From contig NZ_CP038013.1 of assembly GCF_004379335.1 (NCBI RefSeq), forward strand, positions 434,001-498,000: a stretch of 64,000 nucleotides of DNA, read 5' to 3'. The position numbers and the translations under genes are program-made. How positions within the stretch are numbered: position 1 is the stretch's first letter; the number at the start of each line of letters is the position of its first letter. The notes below the pieces were generated by a model. It had not been told where the DNA came from, ran no database searches, and worked only from the letters and a program-made list of their open reading frames with translations. This DNA comes from Spiroplasma gladiatoris. GTDB taxonomy: Bacteria > Bacillota_I > Bacilli_A > Mycoplasmatales > Mycoplasmataceae. Positions 42,187 through 54,610 of the stretch are shown one piece after another.

Positions 42187-43551
42187 ATGAAATTTAGTGA
42201 CTTAGGATTTAAAAAATTTATTAATGATGGTTTGGCAGAATTGGGATTTGTCAAACCAACAATAATTCAACAAAAGGTAATTCCTTTAATAAAAAAAAAT
42301 AAAAGTGTTATTGCTCAATCGCATACAGGTACTGGAAAAACTCATTCTTTTTTACTACCAATTTTAAATAATTTAGACTATCAAGCTAATAAAGTTCAAG
42401 CTTTAATAATTGCTCCAACTAGAGAACTAGCAAGACAAATTTTTAATAATACAAAAGAGCTTTTAAAATTTAATCCTTTAGCAACATTTGGTCTTTTTAT
42501 TGGTGGAGATGATATTGAAAAACAATCTATAAACCTAAAAAATAAACAACCAATGATTGTTATAGGAACTCCAACAAGATTAAAAAGTTTATATGAACAA
42601 AATTTATTGCAAATAACTACTTCTAATTATGTTGTTATTGATGAATGTGATATGATTTTTGATTTAGGGTTCATCGATGATTTGGATTTTATGTTAGCAA
42701 AAATTAACCAACAAGCAAATATAAGCTTATTTTCAGCAACAATCAATAATGGTTTAAAACCTTTCTTAACAAAATATTTAGCAAAAGCACAATTTATTGA
42801 AAATATTAATGATAATCCAACCAACTCTAATATCGAACATGTTTTAGTCTGAACTAAAAATAAAGAAAATAAATATGTTTTAAAGTTAATAGTTGAATCA
42901 ATTAATCCATATGTTGCAATGATATTTGTAAATAAAAAAGATCAAGTAAAACAAGTGATAAGTTGATTAAATGAGTTTGGTATTAAAAACATTGGAGAAC
43001 TTCATGGCGATTTAGATCCAAGGCAAAGAGCAAATATGCAAAAAAGAATTCAAAATATGGAATTCAAATGAATTGTTGCAAGTGATGTTGCATCAAGAGG
43101 TATTGATATTGATGGAGTTAGTCATATTATCTCAATAGATTTACCAAGAGACTTAGAATATTACATTCACAGAAGTGGAAGAACTGGTAGAAAACAATAT
43201 TCAGGACAAAGTTATGTTTTGTTTAATTCAAATAACCAACATTTAATTGATACTTTAAAGTCTATGAAAATAGAATTTAAAAGCAAAAAACTTGTTGGAG
43301 ATAAATTGGTAGATATTGAAACTAAAAAGAAAACAAAACTAACTAATAAAAATTCTCCAGTTGCTCTTGAAGAACAAAAAATTATAAGTAAGTATAAAAA
43401 TAAACCTATAAAACCAGGTTATAAAAAGAAAAGAAAATTAGAAATTGATAAAGTGAAAAAAGATATTAGAAGAAAACATATTAAAGAATCAATTGCCAAA
43501 ATTAAAAAAGCAAAATATAAAAAACGTAGAGAAGAATTATTTGATAATTAA
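42187..43551 (+). CDS. DEAD-box RNA helicase
   Basis: A 454-residue RNA helicase. Motifs: I AQSHTGTGKT (Lys51), Ia PTRELARQ, II VIDECD (Asp152-Asp155, Cys in place of Ala of DEAD), III FSAT, V VASDVASRGIDID and VI HRSGRTGR. The last 75 residues are basic (KKKTKLTNKN, KKRKLEIDK) as in cold-shock or ribosome-assembly helicases of the CshA/DeaD group. ATG 42187 was chosen over GTG 42178 because AGGTGG lies just before it. It may be co-transcribed with the secreted metalloprotease-like gene 20 bases downstream. Confidence 0.94.
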
Positions 43552-43571
43552 TTTATTTAGGCGGTATAGAA

Positions 43572-45185
43572 ATGAGTATTGTATTTAAAGTATTATTATT
43601 ATTTAGCTATATTTCAAGTAGTGTTGTTCCTTCAACATTTTTTTTAGATAAACAAATAATTAATACAGTTAATAATATTGAAAATGAAACCCCAACATAT
43701 AGTTATAAAGATTTTTTAATTGAAGATAAACTGCTTGCAAAAAATATTAATGAAGATTTATTAATGTATTCGGGTAGAGTTTTAAAATATTACTATGCTC
43801 ATTATGTTACAGATATTGAAAATGATTCTTTACAAATTATTAATCAATCTATTGAATTTATTGATGAGTACAAAACTAATTCAAATGATAATGAACAAAC
43901 AAAAAAAGAAAAATTAAAATGACAAACATTTTATCAAAATTTATTTTTACAAAATTTAATTGCAAGTACTTTAAATATAAGTGTATATGGTTCAAAAAAA
44001 GATAGTGAGTTTTTTGCAGAAGCATTTTCAAAGTGATTACAAACTCCAAAAGAATTAAGAAACAAAAGCTGATATTTTACAAATAGTTTTTTTATTGATA
44101 TTTTTCCTATCATAATTGAATCAGGACAGCAATTACAAGATAAAACAAAAAAAATAATTAGTATAATTGATAACTCTTCAAATTGAGTAGAAAATTACAA
44201 TTTAAATTCTCAAAGCATTGAAGACAAAGTTGACTTAAAGTATAAAGATAATAATATTGGTTGAAATTCTGATAGTAACAATGTAAATTATTTCAATTCA
44301 TCAATAAATAATATTTTAGAACAGTGTAAAATTATACAACTAAAAAAAGATAATAAAGGTTCAGTAGATAATTCAAAAAAACTTTTAAAATCAGTTTTAT
44401 CAAGATGAATGAATGATTCGTTTTCTAAAGCACCAACTAAATCATCTGATTATTTTGAAAATTTTGATTCAAAACATTTTAGTTCGTTTAAAAATCTCGA
44501 CGATTTTTTAGCAAAATGATCTTATGACCAAATAGATTACAGTACGATATGGTTTTCAAATATCATTAGTTATTTTAAAAAAGAATATGGATATAATTCA
44601 ACGCTAGGAGAAGATTATGTTGATTGAACAACTACTATTGAAAGAAATTTACAAAATAAAATTTTACAACTTTTTAACTACTTATTTGCTTTAATAAAAA
44701 ACGAAAAATATCTCGGTAATTTAATTTCAGCTTTTGTCGTTGCAGGAGATAGTAAATTAGTTGATGATAATAATGGATTATCAATGGGATATACTACATC
44801 ATCATCTATAAAAATTGATGATAATAAATACAGTATAAAATCAGCGTATATTGTAATTTTGGGAAATTGTTTAACTTTAAAAGAATTTAATAGCCAATAC
44901 TCAACAGCTTATTGATCATCTCCAGAAATGTTTCACGTACTTGTGCATGAATTTGGCCATGCTTTAGATGGTTTTGGAGCAAAAAACTATACTTATAGAA
45001 ACACAAATTTTTCAAATGAAACATATTATTCAGAATACTATGAAGGTAGATATGTTGGGGGCTATAACAGTGTTAAAGTAAGTGATTGAGAGTTTTATTT
45101 AACTTATACTTTTGCAGCTCTTTCAATAGTTGGTTCATTATGTTTTTTATATGGAATTAGTCGTTTAAAAAAAGCAAGAAGTTAG
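43572..45185 (+). CDS. Secreted, membrane-anchored HExxH metalloprotease-like protein
   Basis: A 537-residue protein. An N-terminal signal segment (IVFKVLLLFSYISSSVV) and a C-terminal membrane helix (about 508-530, TYTFAALSIVGSLCFLYGI) with a basic end place the body outside the cell. The zinc signature VLVHEFGHALDGFG has His459, Glu460 and His463. The rest has no recognised domain. It lies just upstream of the AAA+/VWA pair but with its own gap of 78 bases. It could process surface proteins or host peptides; the third zinc ligand is not obvious. Confidence 0.85.
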
Positions 45186-45263
45186 TTTAATTTAAACTTG
45201 ATAATGTAATTTTTACTTGTTTTGTTTATAATATTTTTAGTGTTAAAAAGGGGAAGAATCATT

Positions 45264-46814
45264 ATGGATATAACTGAAAGAATAAAAAAGTTAACAGAAG
45301 CTATTAGTTATCAAGTTTATGAAAAAGAAGTAATTTTTAGACTTGCTATGTTAGCTTTACTTGGAGAAGAATCAATTTTCTTACTAGGTAAACCAGGAAT
45401 TGCAAAATCTTTGATTTCACGTAGGATGAAATTTGCAATTAGAGGGGGAACTAATTTTGAGTATTTAATGAGTAAGTTCTCAACACCTGAAGAAATTTAT
45501 GGTCCAATTGATTTAAGACTTTTAAAAGAAGGGAAATATGTTAGAGTTGTTGATGGATATTTACCTTCTTCAAATATTGGTTTTTTAGATGAAATTTGAA
45601 AAGCTGGACCAAGTATTCAAAATACTTTATTAACAATTATTAATGAAAAAATCTTTAGAAATGGTGGAAAAGATATCAAAGTCCCACTAAAACTTTTAAT
45701 TTCTGCATCAAACGAATTACCAGCAGAAGGTGAAGGATTAGAAGCTTTATTTGACCGTTTTATTATTCGTTATATTGCAGAAGGGTTAAAATCTGAAAAC
45801 AATTTTGAACAACTTTTAGATGGTGAATCTTCATTAGATGTTGATGTAGATCCTGATTTACAAATTTCACTTGAAGAACTAGAAGTTTGAAAAAAACAAT
45901 CAAAAGCAGTTAGAGTTAGTCGTAAATGTCTTGATTTTATTCATTACTTTAGAAAAAAAATGACATTAGATACAAATGGTGAAGCTTATATTTCAGACAG
46001 ACGTTGAAAAAAAATTGCAGGATTAATGAAAACAAGTGCTTTTTATAATGGAAGAGGAGAAACAGATATTCCTGATTTATTTGTTATTCCTTATTGTATT
46101 TGAGATGATGAAGAACAAGAAAAAGATTATACAAATATATTTTATAAAGCATTTTTAGAGCAGTTTGGACTAGAATGACGTAATGAAAAACGTAATTTAT
46201 TAAATCAATTAGACTCAATGAATGCGCAAATTGGACAAATTGAAGCTCAATATTTAAGATTAACTCCTTACGACTCGCCTTTTAGAGCTCAACTTAAAGG
46301 AACATTTTATCTAATTAACTTCACAGATGGTGGAGACGAATATCGTATGTGTTTTATTTCTGCAGCTGATTGAAATAAAATTAGTAATTTACCTAGTGAA
46401 AGTTTTGAAATTGATTTACATTTTGGACCAAACTTAAATAAATATAAAGGTAGTCAAAAAATGTTGGTAAAAGCATACAAGTCAGATCAAATTTTATTTG
46501 TTAGTGAAAATAAAAAATATCAAATTCAAAATGATAATCCTTTAGAATTTAACAATCAAATGATTAGTATAGCTCAACAAGTTTCTAAAATTGAAGAACA
46601 AGTAAAAGAAGTTAGTGCAAAAATGTTTAAAGAATATCGTAAATATACAAATATGAACTGTGTATTTTTTGAAGAAATTTATAAAGAAAAAATTGCAGAA
46701 GCTTTTGATACAGTTAAAAAGTCAAATCCAAGTAACGAACAAAATTTAGAATTAGATCAAGATATTTCAGAAGTAAATGAAGTACCATATGAAAATTTAG
46801 AAATTGCGTACTAG
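45264..46814 (+). CDS. MoxR/RavA-type AAA+ ATPase
   Basis: A 516-residue protein. Walker A is GKPGIAKS (residues 42-49), Walker B FLDEIWKAG (Asp109, Glu110), sensor 1 SASNELP, and an arginine finger region ALFDRFIIRY. The YGPIDLRLLKEG block is typical of the RavA branch. The C-terminal third matches the place of the RavA LARA and triple-helix parts but is not clearly conserved. ATG 45264 follows AGGGGAAG; the open frame upstream lacks a site. Together with the next gene it should form a chaperone-like AAA+/VWA couple. Confidence 0.9.
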
Positions 46815-46854
46815 ACGCAGTTTTTATTATTAATTTGTAAAAGTAGGTGATAAA

Positions 46855-48540
46855 ATGGACTTTGAAAAATTCGAGCCTGTTAATGAAATTAAAAAAGAGT
46901 TAGAAAAATTAAGGCAAAAAGATTTACATAATAGTGATTTTTTATTATTTAAAAAAGAGCATGAATATGCAGCAGAACAATTGGATGATAAAATTAATAA
47001 TTTTTATAGTGCTTCAAAATTATCTACTATTAAACAAATTAAATTACCTGAACCAATTAGAAAAGAAATAATTTATTACAACTACGTATCTGAAAAATTT
47101 GATGAAGTTGATTTTGCTCAAAAATTAAACTTAATTCGTCAAAAACTACTAGAGTTTGATTCTCCTTTTGAAACTTACATTGATACAATGCAATGAAAAA
47201 TTGAAAACGGTTGAGTTGAGTTAAAAGGAAGAGACTGATTAACTGAGTTTTTCAGAACTTGAACCTTTATGCTTACTAAAAGAATTTTAGATTATCGTAT
47301 GAAAACTGTTGAAGACTTACGTTACAACTATTTAGTTGAAATTTATTCAATTATTAAAAACTATGGAAAATATGCAAAAATTTATAAAACAATGTATGAT
47401 GTTTTTGGAAAAATTGCAGAAGTAGATGATGAGTTAAAAAACCAAAATATAGAATCAATATCTAGATTTGCAGAATTTTTATATAAAGATCCAAGTATTT
47501 TAAGAATTGCAGAGCTTCTAGGAAGATTGAATGGTGAAGATGACTTGATGGAAGTTAACATTACAGAACAAGTTGTAACTTATCCTACAAAAGTAAAACT
47601 TCCTTATAACCCTGAAGAATTGGTTGGTGTAACAATGTCAAAAGACATTGAAAGACTCTTACCAATGGAACTTGCAAACTTATTTGATCCTGAGTTAGAA
47701 ATTGTGTTTTATAAAAAGTTTGTTGAATCACAATTACAAGCATTTTTATTTGAATCAAATGAAACAATTATCGAACATGAAGTTGAAGAAGTTGAATATG
47801 AAGCACCAATTCCTCTAGAACAGGGAAAATTTATTGTATGTATTGATACATCAAGTTCTATGGAAGGGTCTGGAGAATATATAGCCAAAGCGCTTGCAAT
47901 AGCTGTTGCTAAAGTTGCATTAAAAGAACATAGAGATTTAGTTTTTGTTAATTTTGCCAATCAGCATGTTGATGAATTTGAAATTGATGCAAGACATTTA
48001 AACATTCAAAAAATGCTTGATTTTCTTGCAAAATCATTTTATGGTAGAACAAATGCAAAACCTGCATTTCAAAGAGTAGTTCAAAAAATGACTTCTGAAG
48101 AATTTAAACGTGCTGATTTATTAATGATTTCAGATTTTATGATGGATGCTATTCCTAATGACACAAGAGTGCAAATTGCAAATTTAAAAGATAATTATAA
48201 TCGATTTCATTCATTAGTAGTTGGTACAATGCCAAATGTTGATACACAAGATATTTTTGATAACGTTATGTATTATGACCCAAACGATCCATACGCAACA
48301 ACACAAATTGTAAAATCATTAAATGAAACTTTAAGAGATTTAAGGGAATTAAAAGATGAAGAAGCAGCTTATCGTGATGAACAATTAGCTGAATTAAATT
48401 CTGTTAGAGATCGAAAACGTTTTAGAGAAAAACATTTAGATTCTCCTAAAGCAAAAAAATTAGAAAAGAAAAAACAAAAAGCAAAAGAATTACTTGAAAA
48501 ACGCAGTTCAATGTTGAATCAAGAAAAGAGTGAAAGTTAA
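46855..48540 (+). CDS. ViaA-type VWA-domain protein
   Basis: A 561-residue partner of the MoxR ATPase. The N-terminal 300 residues are helical. The C-terminal VWA domain has a complete MIDAS: DTSSS (Asp331, Ser333, Ser335), then Thr in GRTNAKPAF and Asp in MISDFMMDA. The tail (residues about 500-561) is a charged helix (KKLEKKKQKAKELLEKR). RBS GTAGGTG. It ends one base before the ATG of the PPC-like gene, so the two are coupled. Confidence 0.92.
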
Positions 48541-48541
48541 G

Positions 48542-48904
48542 ATGCAAGTTAGAGAAAGAGCGGATTTTATTATTTTATATTTTTCAAAAAATGAAGATAT
48601 AATTGCAGAAATAAATAAAGTAGTTAGAGAATATATGATTACAGAAGCTAAAGTTACTGGAAGCGGTTATTTAAACCGTTTAGAATATGGTATTTTAGCA
48701 GAATCAGATCCAATATTTTTTAAAAAATTTTTAGTAGAGAAACTTTTAACTGTAACTAATTTTCAAGGTAGAATTTTAGAGCGAGAACTATCATTAATGA
48801 TAAATGCTGTTGATAGTGAAAATATTTATCACTCTGGTAAAGTCTTTTCAACAAACACTGAAAATGATTTAATAATGACAATGCAGGTTTTAAGAACTGA
48901 GTAA
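48542..48904 (+). CDS. PPC/DUF296-like protein
   Basis: A 120-residue protein (124 if started at the GTG at 48530, which overlaps the VWA gene). KNEDIIAEINKVVREYMI, then AKVTGSGYLNRLEYG and GRILERELSLMINAVD with YHSGKVFS follow the PPC (DUF296) fold, known from AT-hook proteins of plants and from bacterial stand-alone proteins of uncertain role. Translational coupling to the ViaA-type gene suggests a joint function. No DNA-binding hook is present. Confidence 0.65.
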   Translation: MQVRERADFIILYFSKNEDIIAEINKVVREYMITEAKVTGSGYLNRLEYGILAESDPIFFKKFLVEKLLTVTNFQGRILERELSLMINAVDSENIYHSGKVFSTNTENDLIMTMQVLRTE

Positions 48905-48996
48905 TTAGTTCTTAAAACTTTTTTTATTAATTAAAAATTCCTTTTAATGTTAAAAATCCATATTTATTTAAGTTATTATTAGTAAAAGGAGAGACT

Positions 48997-50607
48997 ATGG
49001 AGCAAAAAAAAATTGTTAAAAGAAGAAGAAGAGTTGTATTTCGTGGTAAAACTAGACGATTTCTAGCATTTTTCTTTTTCTTTTTAAATATTTTTTATAC
49101 AGCTGGTTCATTTGGGTTAACTATCCCAGGAATTTCTTCAGAATCTCTAAAATATTTGAATGAAATTGAAAATAAGCTTCCTCAAACTTTTCAAAAGAAT
49201 AATTTTGTAATAACTGCGTATAAAACTGATGATAATCATACAAAAGAAAACGAAACAGGTTTATACGATATAATTATTGAATCTGCAATCAAACCAGCTT
49301 TTATAAATAATGTTATTTCAAAAATTAATTTTAATGATCCATTTGAAGTAAAACTAAATTATCAAAAATATTTAGACTTTGCAAATAAATGATATGAACA
49401 ATATTGAAGTGAAAAAATTATTAATAAAGAAGACATTGATTTATATGATCTAGCTTTAAATTTGTTATCGTTTGAAAAAAAATTTATAGAAAATTTTAAA
49501 AGCAAAATATATTCTAAAAGTGGAATAGGTTGATTATTTTCATCTGATGGATTAAGTAATGTTTTTTCAAAAGAATTATATGAAGAGTTAAAAAAACAAC
49601 AAACAACAGTTAATCAAAATCTTTATAATCAAAAAATTTCTAGTTTAAGAGATTCTACAACAGGTCAATTGAGCGTTGATAGCTCACCTGGAACATTTCT
49701 ATTAAATAATACAGTTTGATTTGTAAATGAACAAATTGAAACAATAAATTTGATTATTAACAATAAATTACTTAATAATCAATTAGTTGGATCGAGATTT
49801 GGAAGAGTATTTACAAAAACATTTTCAACAAGTGATATTCCAAGGAAATGACAAATTGATGATTTTTCTGATTTATGATTTACAAAAGGATTAACTATGC
49901 TTAAATGAGGAACTGGTTTTCTAATTACTTGTTTAATTAACTTTCCAATGCTATTAGCATTTTCTATAGTTTTATTTATTAGAGAAAGAGGTTATATTAA
50001 ACCTGAAAAAAAACAAAGAGTAAAAGCGAGTAAAGTTAAATTTAGTGTTAGTCAAAAACCACTTAAAACTCCAAGACATTCTACAAAAGAATCACTACTA
50101 AATAAATTAAAAAATTCTAATATTGGTACTTTTGATTTTGAAGCAAGCGTGAAACCTATTGAAGTAATTAAAGAAATACCAAAAATAGTAGAACCTAAAA
50201 AACAAAATGATAATAAACAATTAAATATTAATTCAAAAATAATTAGTCAAACAAAATTAATTAACAATCAAAACCAATTAGTTCAAAAAAATAATAATAT
50301 TTCAAAAATTGATTTAGAATTAAAAGTCAATTCAACAAATAATAAAAGTATAAATCCTTTCTATTCGACAAATGACATTTTAAGTAACAACAATTTATCA
50401 GAAAAACAAAAAAAGATTTTATTAGCTCAACAAATATCTTGAAAAAAAGCTGGTATAAATATAAAGCCAAAAAAAGTTGAAGAAATTATAAACAAACCAA
50501 TTCAGATGCGAGTTGAAAATAATAATAGAAATTTATCTGTTAAACAACAAAAAATTTTAGAAGCACAAAGAATTGCAAAAGAAAAAGCTTTAAAAAATAA
50601 TTCATAA
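48997..50607 (+). CDS. Two-helix membrane protein with long cytosolic tail
   Basis: A 536-residue protein. A very basic N-terminus (KKIVKRRRRVVFRGKTRR) precedes helix 1 (about 22-45, FLAFFFFFLNIFY). Residues 46-305 should be outside. Helix 2 is at about 308-330 (FLITCLINFPMLLAFSIVLF). The last 205 residues are cytosolic, Asn/Lys/Gln-rich and contain a repeated phrase (LSEKQKKILLAQQIS and LSVKQQKILEAQRIA). No family recognised. It follows the AAA+/VWA/PPC group on the same strand and may be its membrane partner. Confidence 0.8.
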
Positions 50608-50621
50608 ACGGAGGAATCAAA

Positions 50622-52115
50622 ATGAAAAAATTGTTAGTAGCATTTATGTCAATCTCGTTTTTTGCTGTTTCAGTTTCACAATTAATTGGTTGTAAAAAAC
50701 CAACTAGCAATTTTAATGATGAGGATCCTTTTAAAATTGGTTTAGAGATTGATAAATCTAATGCGATAAAAGATTCTGATATTGCAAAAAATGAATACTC
50801 AGTTACAAATTATTTTATTTTAGGAGATAACTTTTCTGATGCAAATGGTACTTCAAAATATTTATCAAATAAATTATCTTTAAAAAATATGAAAGTAAAT
50901 TTATCATTAGGTGGTAAGTATGGCTATGCTAATAAAAATCAAGATTTAAATAATTATCAAAAAGCTTATGGAAATGATAACTCTTCTTTTACAAATGGTA
51001 AAAGTGCTGCATTGCAATTTGGAGAAGAAGTTTTAAAAATGAACGACCCAAAAGCAAGTTATTTAAATTACAAATTAGATAAAGATCAAAGTTATGGTAC
51101 AAATTATGCAGTTGGTGGAGCTAGTGCTAGTAATATTGAAAACTTAATGGGAAATATTATGAATGACGCAACTATTGATAATCAAGTAAAAGCTTTGGTA
51201 CAACAACACGTTATAAAAAATAATGATGTTGTTTCAATTTCGATTGGACAAAATGATTTATTATCAATGCTTAAGTTTTATGATCCTTACAAATTAAATG
51301 AAACACCAACAAAAATAATGAATGATGCAATTACAAAGATTAGATATTCATTATTTGCTCTTTTAAATAATGGAATTAAACATATTTTATTTATAACACC
51401 TCCACCAGTTTCTTTGCTACCAATTAATGCAGAAAAAGTTTATAAGACTTTTTCTTATCAAGATGAAAATTTAAATGAAAGTTGTTTAAGCATTGAAGGA
51501 AATCCTTATTCAAATAAAGATGATGATGGTAAAGTTTGTTATTCAAAAACTAACGCAGGACAAGTTCCGATTAATAAAAGAACAAATGAAGCAATTTTTA
51601 TCTCTGAAACTTCAAAAGAGTTTAATTTAAAAATCGAAAATGTTGTTAAAGAAGTTGTAAAATATTATCCTCAAGGAGTTAGAACAATAAATTTTTATAA
51701 AGATTTTAATTACTTTATAAATGAATCTCAAAAAATTAGTAATATTTCTAACATTGCTTTAAACGCTTATAATCAGTATGAAAATTTCACAAACTATGCA
51801 ACTATTGATGCTAATGAAAATAATAGCGTAATTTATGATTTTGATTTTGATGAAGATAATTTAAAAAAAATAATTAATATAATCGCAAATGCTGCAAATA
51901 GTTCAATAGATTTGGTTAACCTAGTCATTTCTATACAAAGAGATAATAATAACAATCAAACAAGTGAAGTTGGTAATAATTCTATTGACAATTTTCTTTT
52001 TCTTGATAAAAAAAATTTTACAAATTCTTTACACCAATCGATAAAAAAACAATTAGTTAAAGAATTTAATAAGCAAATTACTAATAACGAAAATAACGGA
52101 ATAGGAGGCAGTTAA
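50622..52115 (+). CDS. SGNH-hydrolase-like lipoprotein with altered active site
   Basis: A 497-residue lipoprotein, lipobox LIGC with Cys24. The fold marks of GDSL/SGNH lipases are present: block I YFILGDNFSDANG, block II NYAVGGASA, block III ISIGQND (Asn211) and TPPPVSLLP. But in block I the nucleophile position is Asn70 (GDN for GDS), and in block V the D-x-x-H is DKKN (462-465), with only a later His471. So the Ser and His of the triad seem lost, and it is probably a binding protein rather than an esterase. It ends one base before the next lipoprotein gene. Confidence 0.82.
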   Translation: MKKLLVAFMSISFFAVSVSQLIGCKKPTSNFNDEDPFKIGLEIDKSNAIKDSDIAKNEYSVTNYFILGDNFSDANGTSKYLSNKLSLKNMKVNLSLGGKYGYANKNQDLNNYQKAYGNDNSSFTNGKSAALQFGEEVLKMNDPKASYLNYKLDKDQSYGTNYAVGGASASNIENLMGNIMNDATIDNQVKALVQQHVIKNNDVVSISIGQNDLLSMLKFYDPYKLNETPTKIMNDAITKIRYSLFALLNNGIKHILFITPPPVSLLPINAEKVYKTFSYQDENLNESCLSIEGNPYSNKDDDGKVCYSKTNAGQVPINKRTNEAIFISETSKEFNLKIENVVKEVVKYYPQGVRTINFYKDFNYFINESQKISNISNIALNAYNQYENFTNYATIDANENNSVIYDFDFDEDNLKKIINIIANAANSSIDLVNLVISIQRDNNNNQTSEVGNNSIDNFLFLDKKNFTNSLHQSIKKQLVKEFNKQITNNENNGIGGS

Positions 52116-52116
52116 A

Positions 52117-54438
52117 ATGAAAAAATTACTTTCATTTATGGCAATTGTAACATTAATTACAAGTACAAGCACATTAACTGTTTCTTGTGGAAAAGAAGAA
52201 ATTACAAATCAAATTTCTTCGAAGTCAATTAACATTTTATTAAAAGAAATGGCAAAGAATGCTTATTTAAATAATGTCAAAGATTATGATTTTAATTATG
52301 TTTTTAATAGTGTTATAAAAAATCAACAAATTCAAAGATTAAATGGTAACGCTAACTTTGATACAAATGATGAATTTACAAGTTCTTCTAAGTTCTCTGA
52401 TATTGCTAATAAATATTTTGAATCTAATGTTTATAGTAGTGATGAAACAAATGTTGAAGGAATTAATTTAAAAAAAGGACAAAAACCAGAAGAAAGTTCT
52501 GCATTACAACCTTTTATAAAAAACTTACCTTCAATAATCGATTCACTTGGTGATAAGAATACAGCTGGAGTAGGAATATCAATTTTAGAAAAATCTGGTT
52601 TATTAAATTTAAAATCTTTTGCAAATAGTCCGTTGTTAAAAATTATAACAAAAGCTATTCCTGCTGATGCTTTTTCAAATTTATCTACAAGTTTTTTTAG
52701 ATCAGAATATAATGAAATGAGTGTTCAGACTGCATTAAGTTCTTCAATAATTTCTATGATAAATGCAATTAATAAATTTTCTTATCCAGATCAAAATTCT
52801 AGACCAAATCATTTAGATGCAAGTACTTCTGAATCAGTTAAAAATAATTATCCAATCGCTATGCAACAACTTTCAAATACTATTAAAGAAATTTTAAATG
52901 GGAATGCAAAGTTTACATTTGATATGTTTAATAATACTCAAAGTATTGCAGATATTTTAAATTTCGTAAGAGTTTTAAGTGTATATATTTCAGGTTTTTT
53001 TGAAACTTATAAAGATGCTTCTTATAAAGAAGTTAGTACAAATGATTTAAAAAATTATAGAAGCAAATCTTTTGATGACGTTACAAAAAACACATTGAAC
53101 TTAAAATCTGCTATTAATTATTTTTTAGACATGTTTTATATCAACGATGGTATGGCTGCAAAAAATTTAATGAAACTTTTATTTTATGAAGACTTTAGTT
53201 CAATAGAACAGGGCGGGTCAAATGATTATAAAGATTATGCTTATTTAGATATTGAAATTGGATTATCTGATGCTAGTGAAGATGGAGTTATTAAAAAAGC
53301 AGAAGAACAAGTTAACAAGTTTAAAGATTTCTTAATGAAAGATTATAATGGCGAATATAATAACACTGGAGGAATTTCTACTTTAGTAAGAACAATATTA
53401 AATAGCGTCATTACCGAAAACAAAAGTGTTAAAATTGGAAATGTTTTAACAAAAGGTTTAGGTTTATTGTCAACTGATAGAAATAGAAAATTGGTAACTA
53501 TTAAAATATTAGGTGACGATCTTGAAAGTCCAAGTACAGTATGAGGGAAACTTATAAAATCTATTTTAGGAACTTTAAAGATGGATACTCCAGAAAATAT
53601 TTTAAAAAAGTATAGCGATAAAATCGCTGATTCAGTAAATGACTTAATACCTTTAACTCAAAATGGAAAAAGAGCAGTTGTAAATATTTTATCAACAAAT
53701 GGTATTGTTGATAACACATGAGGTACAATTTGAAATAAACCAATTTTATATTATTTAAGTAAAATTATTGATTTTAAAATTGAACTAAATGAACCAGGTC
53801 AGTATGCAAAATCAATTGCAGATATTGTTGAGAATTTTGATTTAATTAAAAAAATAAATTTATATGATTTTATGGGATTAAGTTTTGATAAAAATAGATT
53901 AAATAGTTTAAAAAATCTTTCTGAGTATTTTTTGAGTCACAAAAATGGTTATGTAGAATCTTCTGGTCAAACAGAAGATAATGGCGGGGGAGTTAAAAAT
54001 ATCCCAACAAAACTTTTAAAAGATGATACAAAAATAAATTTTAATACATTAAGTAGCTTAGTAAAAAATGCAGGAAGCGTTCTTCCTGAAATTGCTAAAA
54101 ATCCAGATGATATTTTAGAAAAACTTGGAATAATAAATAATAATATTGAAGAAAATAGTTTTGCAGATAATTTTATTGATATGTTAAATGACATTAAAGG
54201 AATAAAAAATATTACTCCAGTAATTGAAACATTTATGGATAGATTTGATTTTTCTCAAAAAGTTAAAGCAAAACAAATTTTAGATGAATACAATAAAATT
54301 GGTGATAATGATGTCGATGAAAAAATTATTAATTTATACCAATACCAATATCGAGTTAGAGATAAAATAATAACTTTTGATCTTAAAAAAAATGCAGAAT
54401 TATTTTTTATTAAAAAAATTAAAATTATAAATAATTAA
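52117..54438 (+). CDS. Large lipoprotein, probably MOLPALP family
   Basis: A 773-residue lipoprotein with signal peptide MKKLLSFMAIVTLIT and lipobox TVSC (Cys24). Size, N-terminus, repeated helical Leu/Asn/Asp-rich segments (PSIIDSLGDKN, LGIINNNIEEN) and position after an SGNH-type lipoprotein gene fit the MOLPALP family of Mesoplasma/Spiroplasma; I cannot confirm that without a profile search. Its AGGAGG lies in the 3' end of the previous gene, so the two are coupled. Function unknown. Confidence 0.72.
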
Positions 54439-54464
54439 ATTACAACTAGTTGTAATTTTTTGCT
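54438..54464 (+). terminator. Rho-independent terminator
   Basis: A 20-base palindrome AATTACAACTAGTTGTAATT with a T-run, starting at the stop codon of the MOLPALP-like gene. Confidence 0.8.
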
Positions 54465-54610
54465 TTTAAAAACTTTATAAAAAAATATTTTACCAAAATA
54501 GCAAATATTTAATTTTCTAGGCATTTTTTTAGTAAAATATATTTAATCTTTATATATTTATGTGAGCATAGTATATAAAGGTAGAACAGAAAATATGAGG
54601 TGACAGAAGA

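Noticed and set aside
48530-48541. GTG 48530 as start of the PPC-like gene
   Set aside because: It overlaps the VWA gene and has no better site than ATG 48542, which sits one base after the stop, as expected for coupling.
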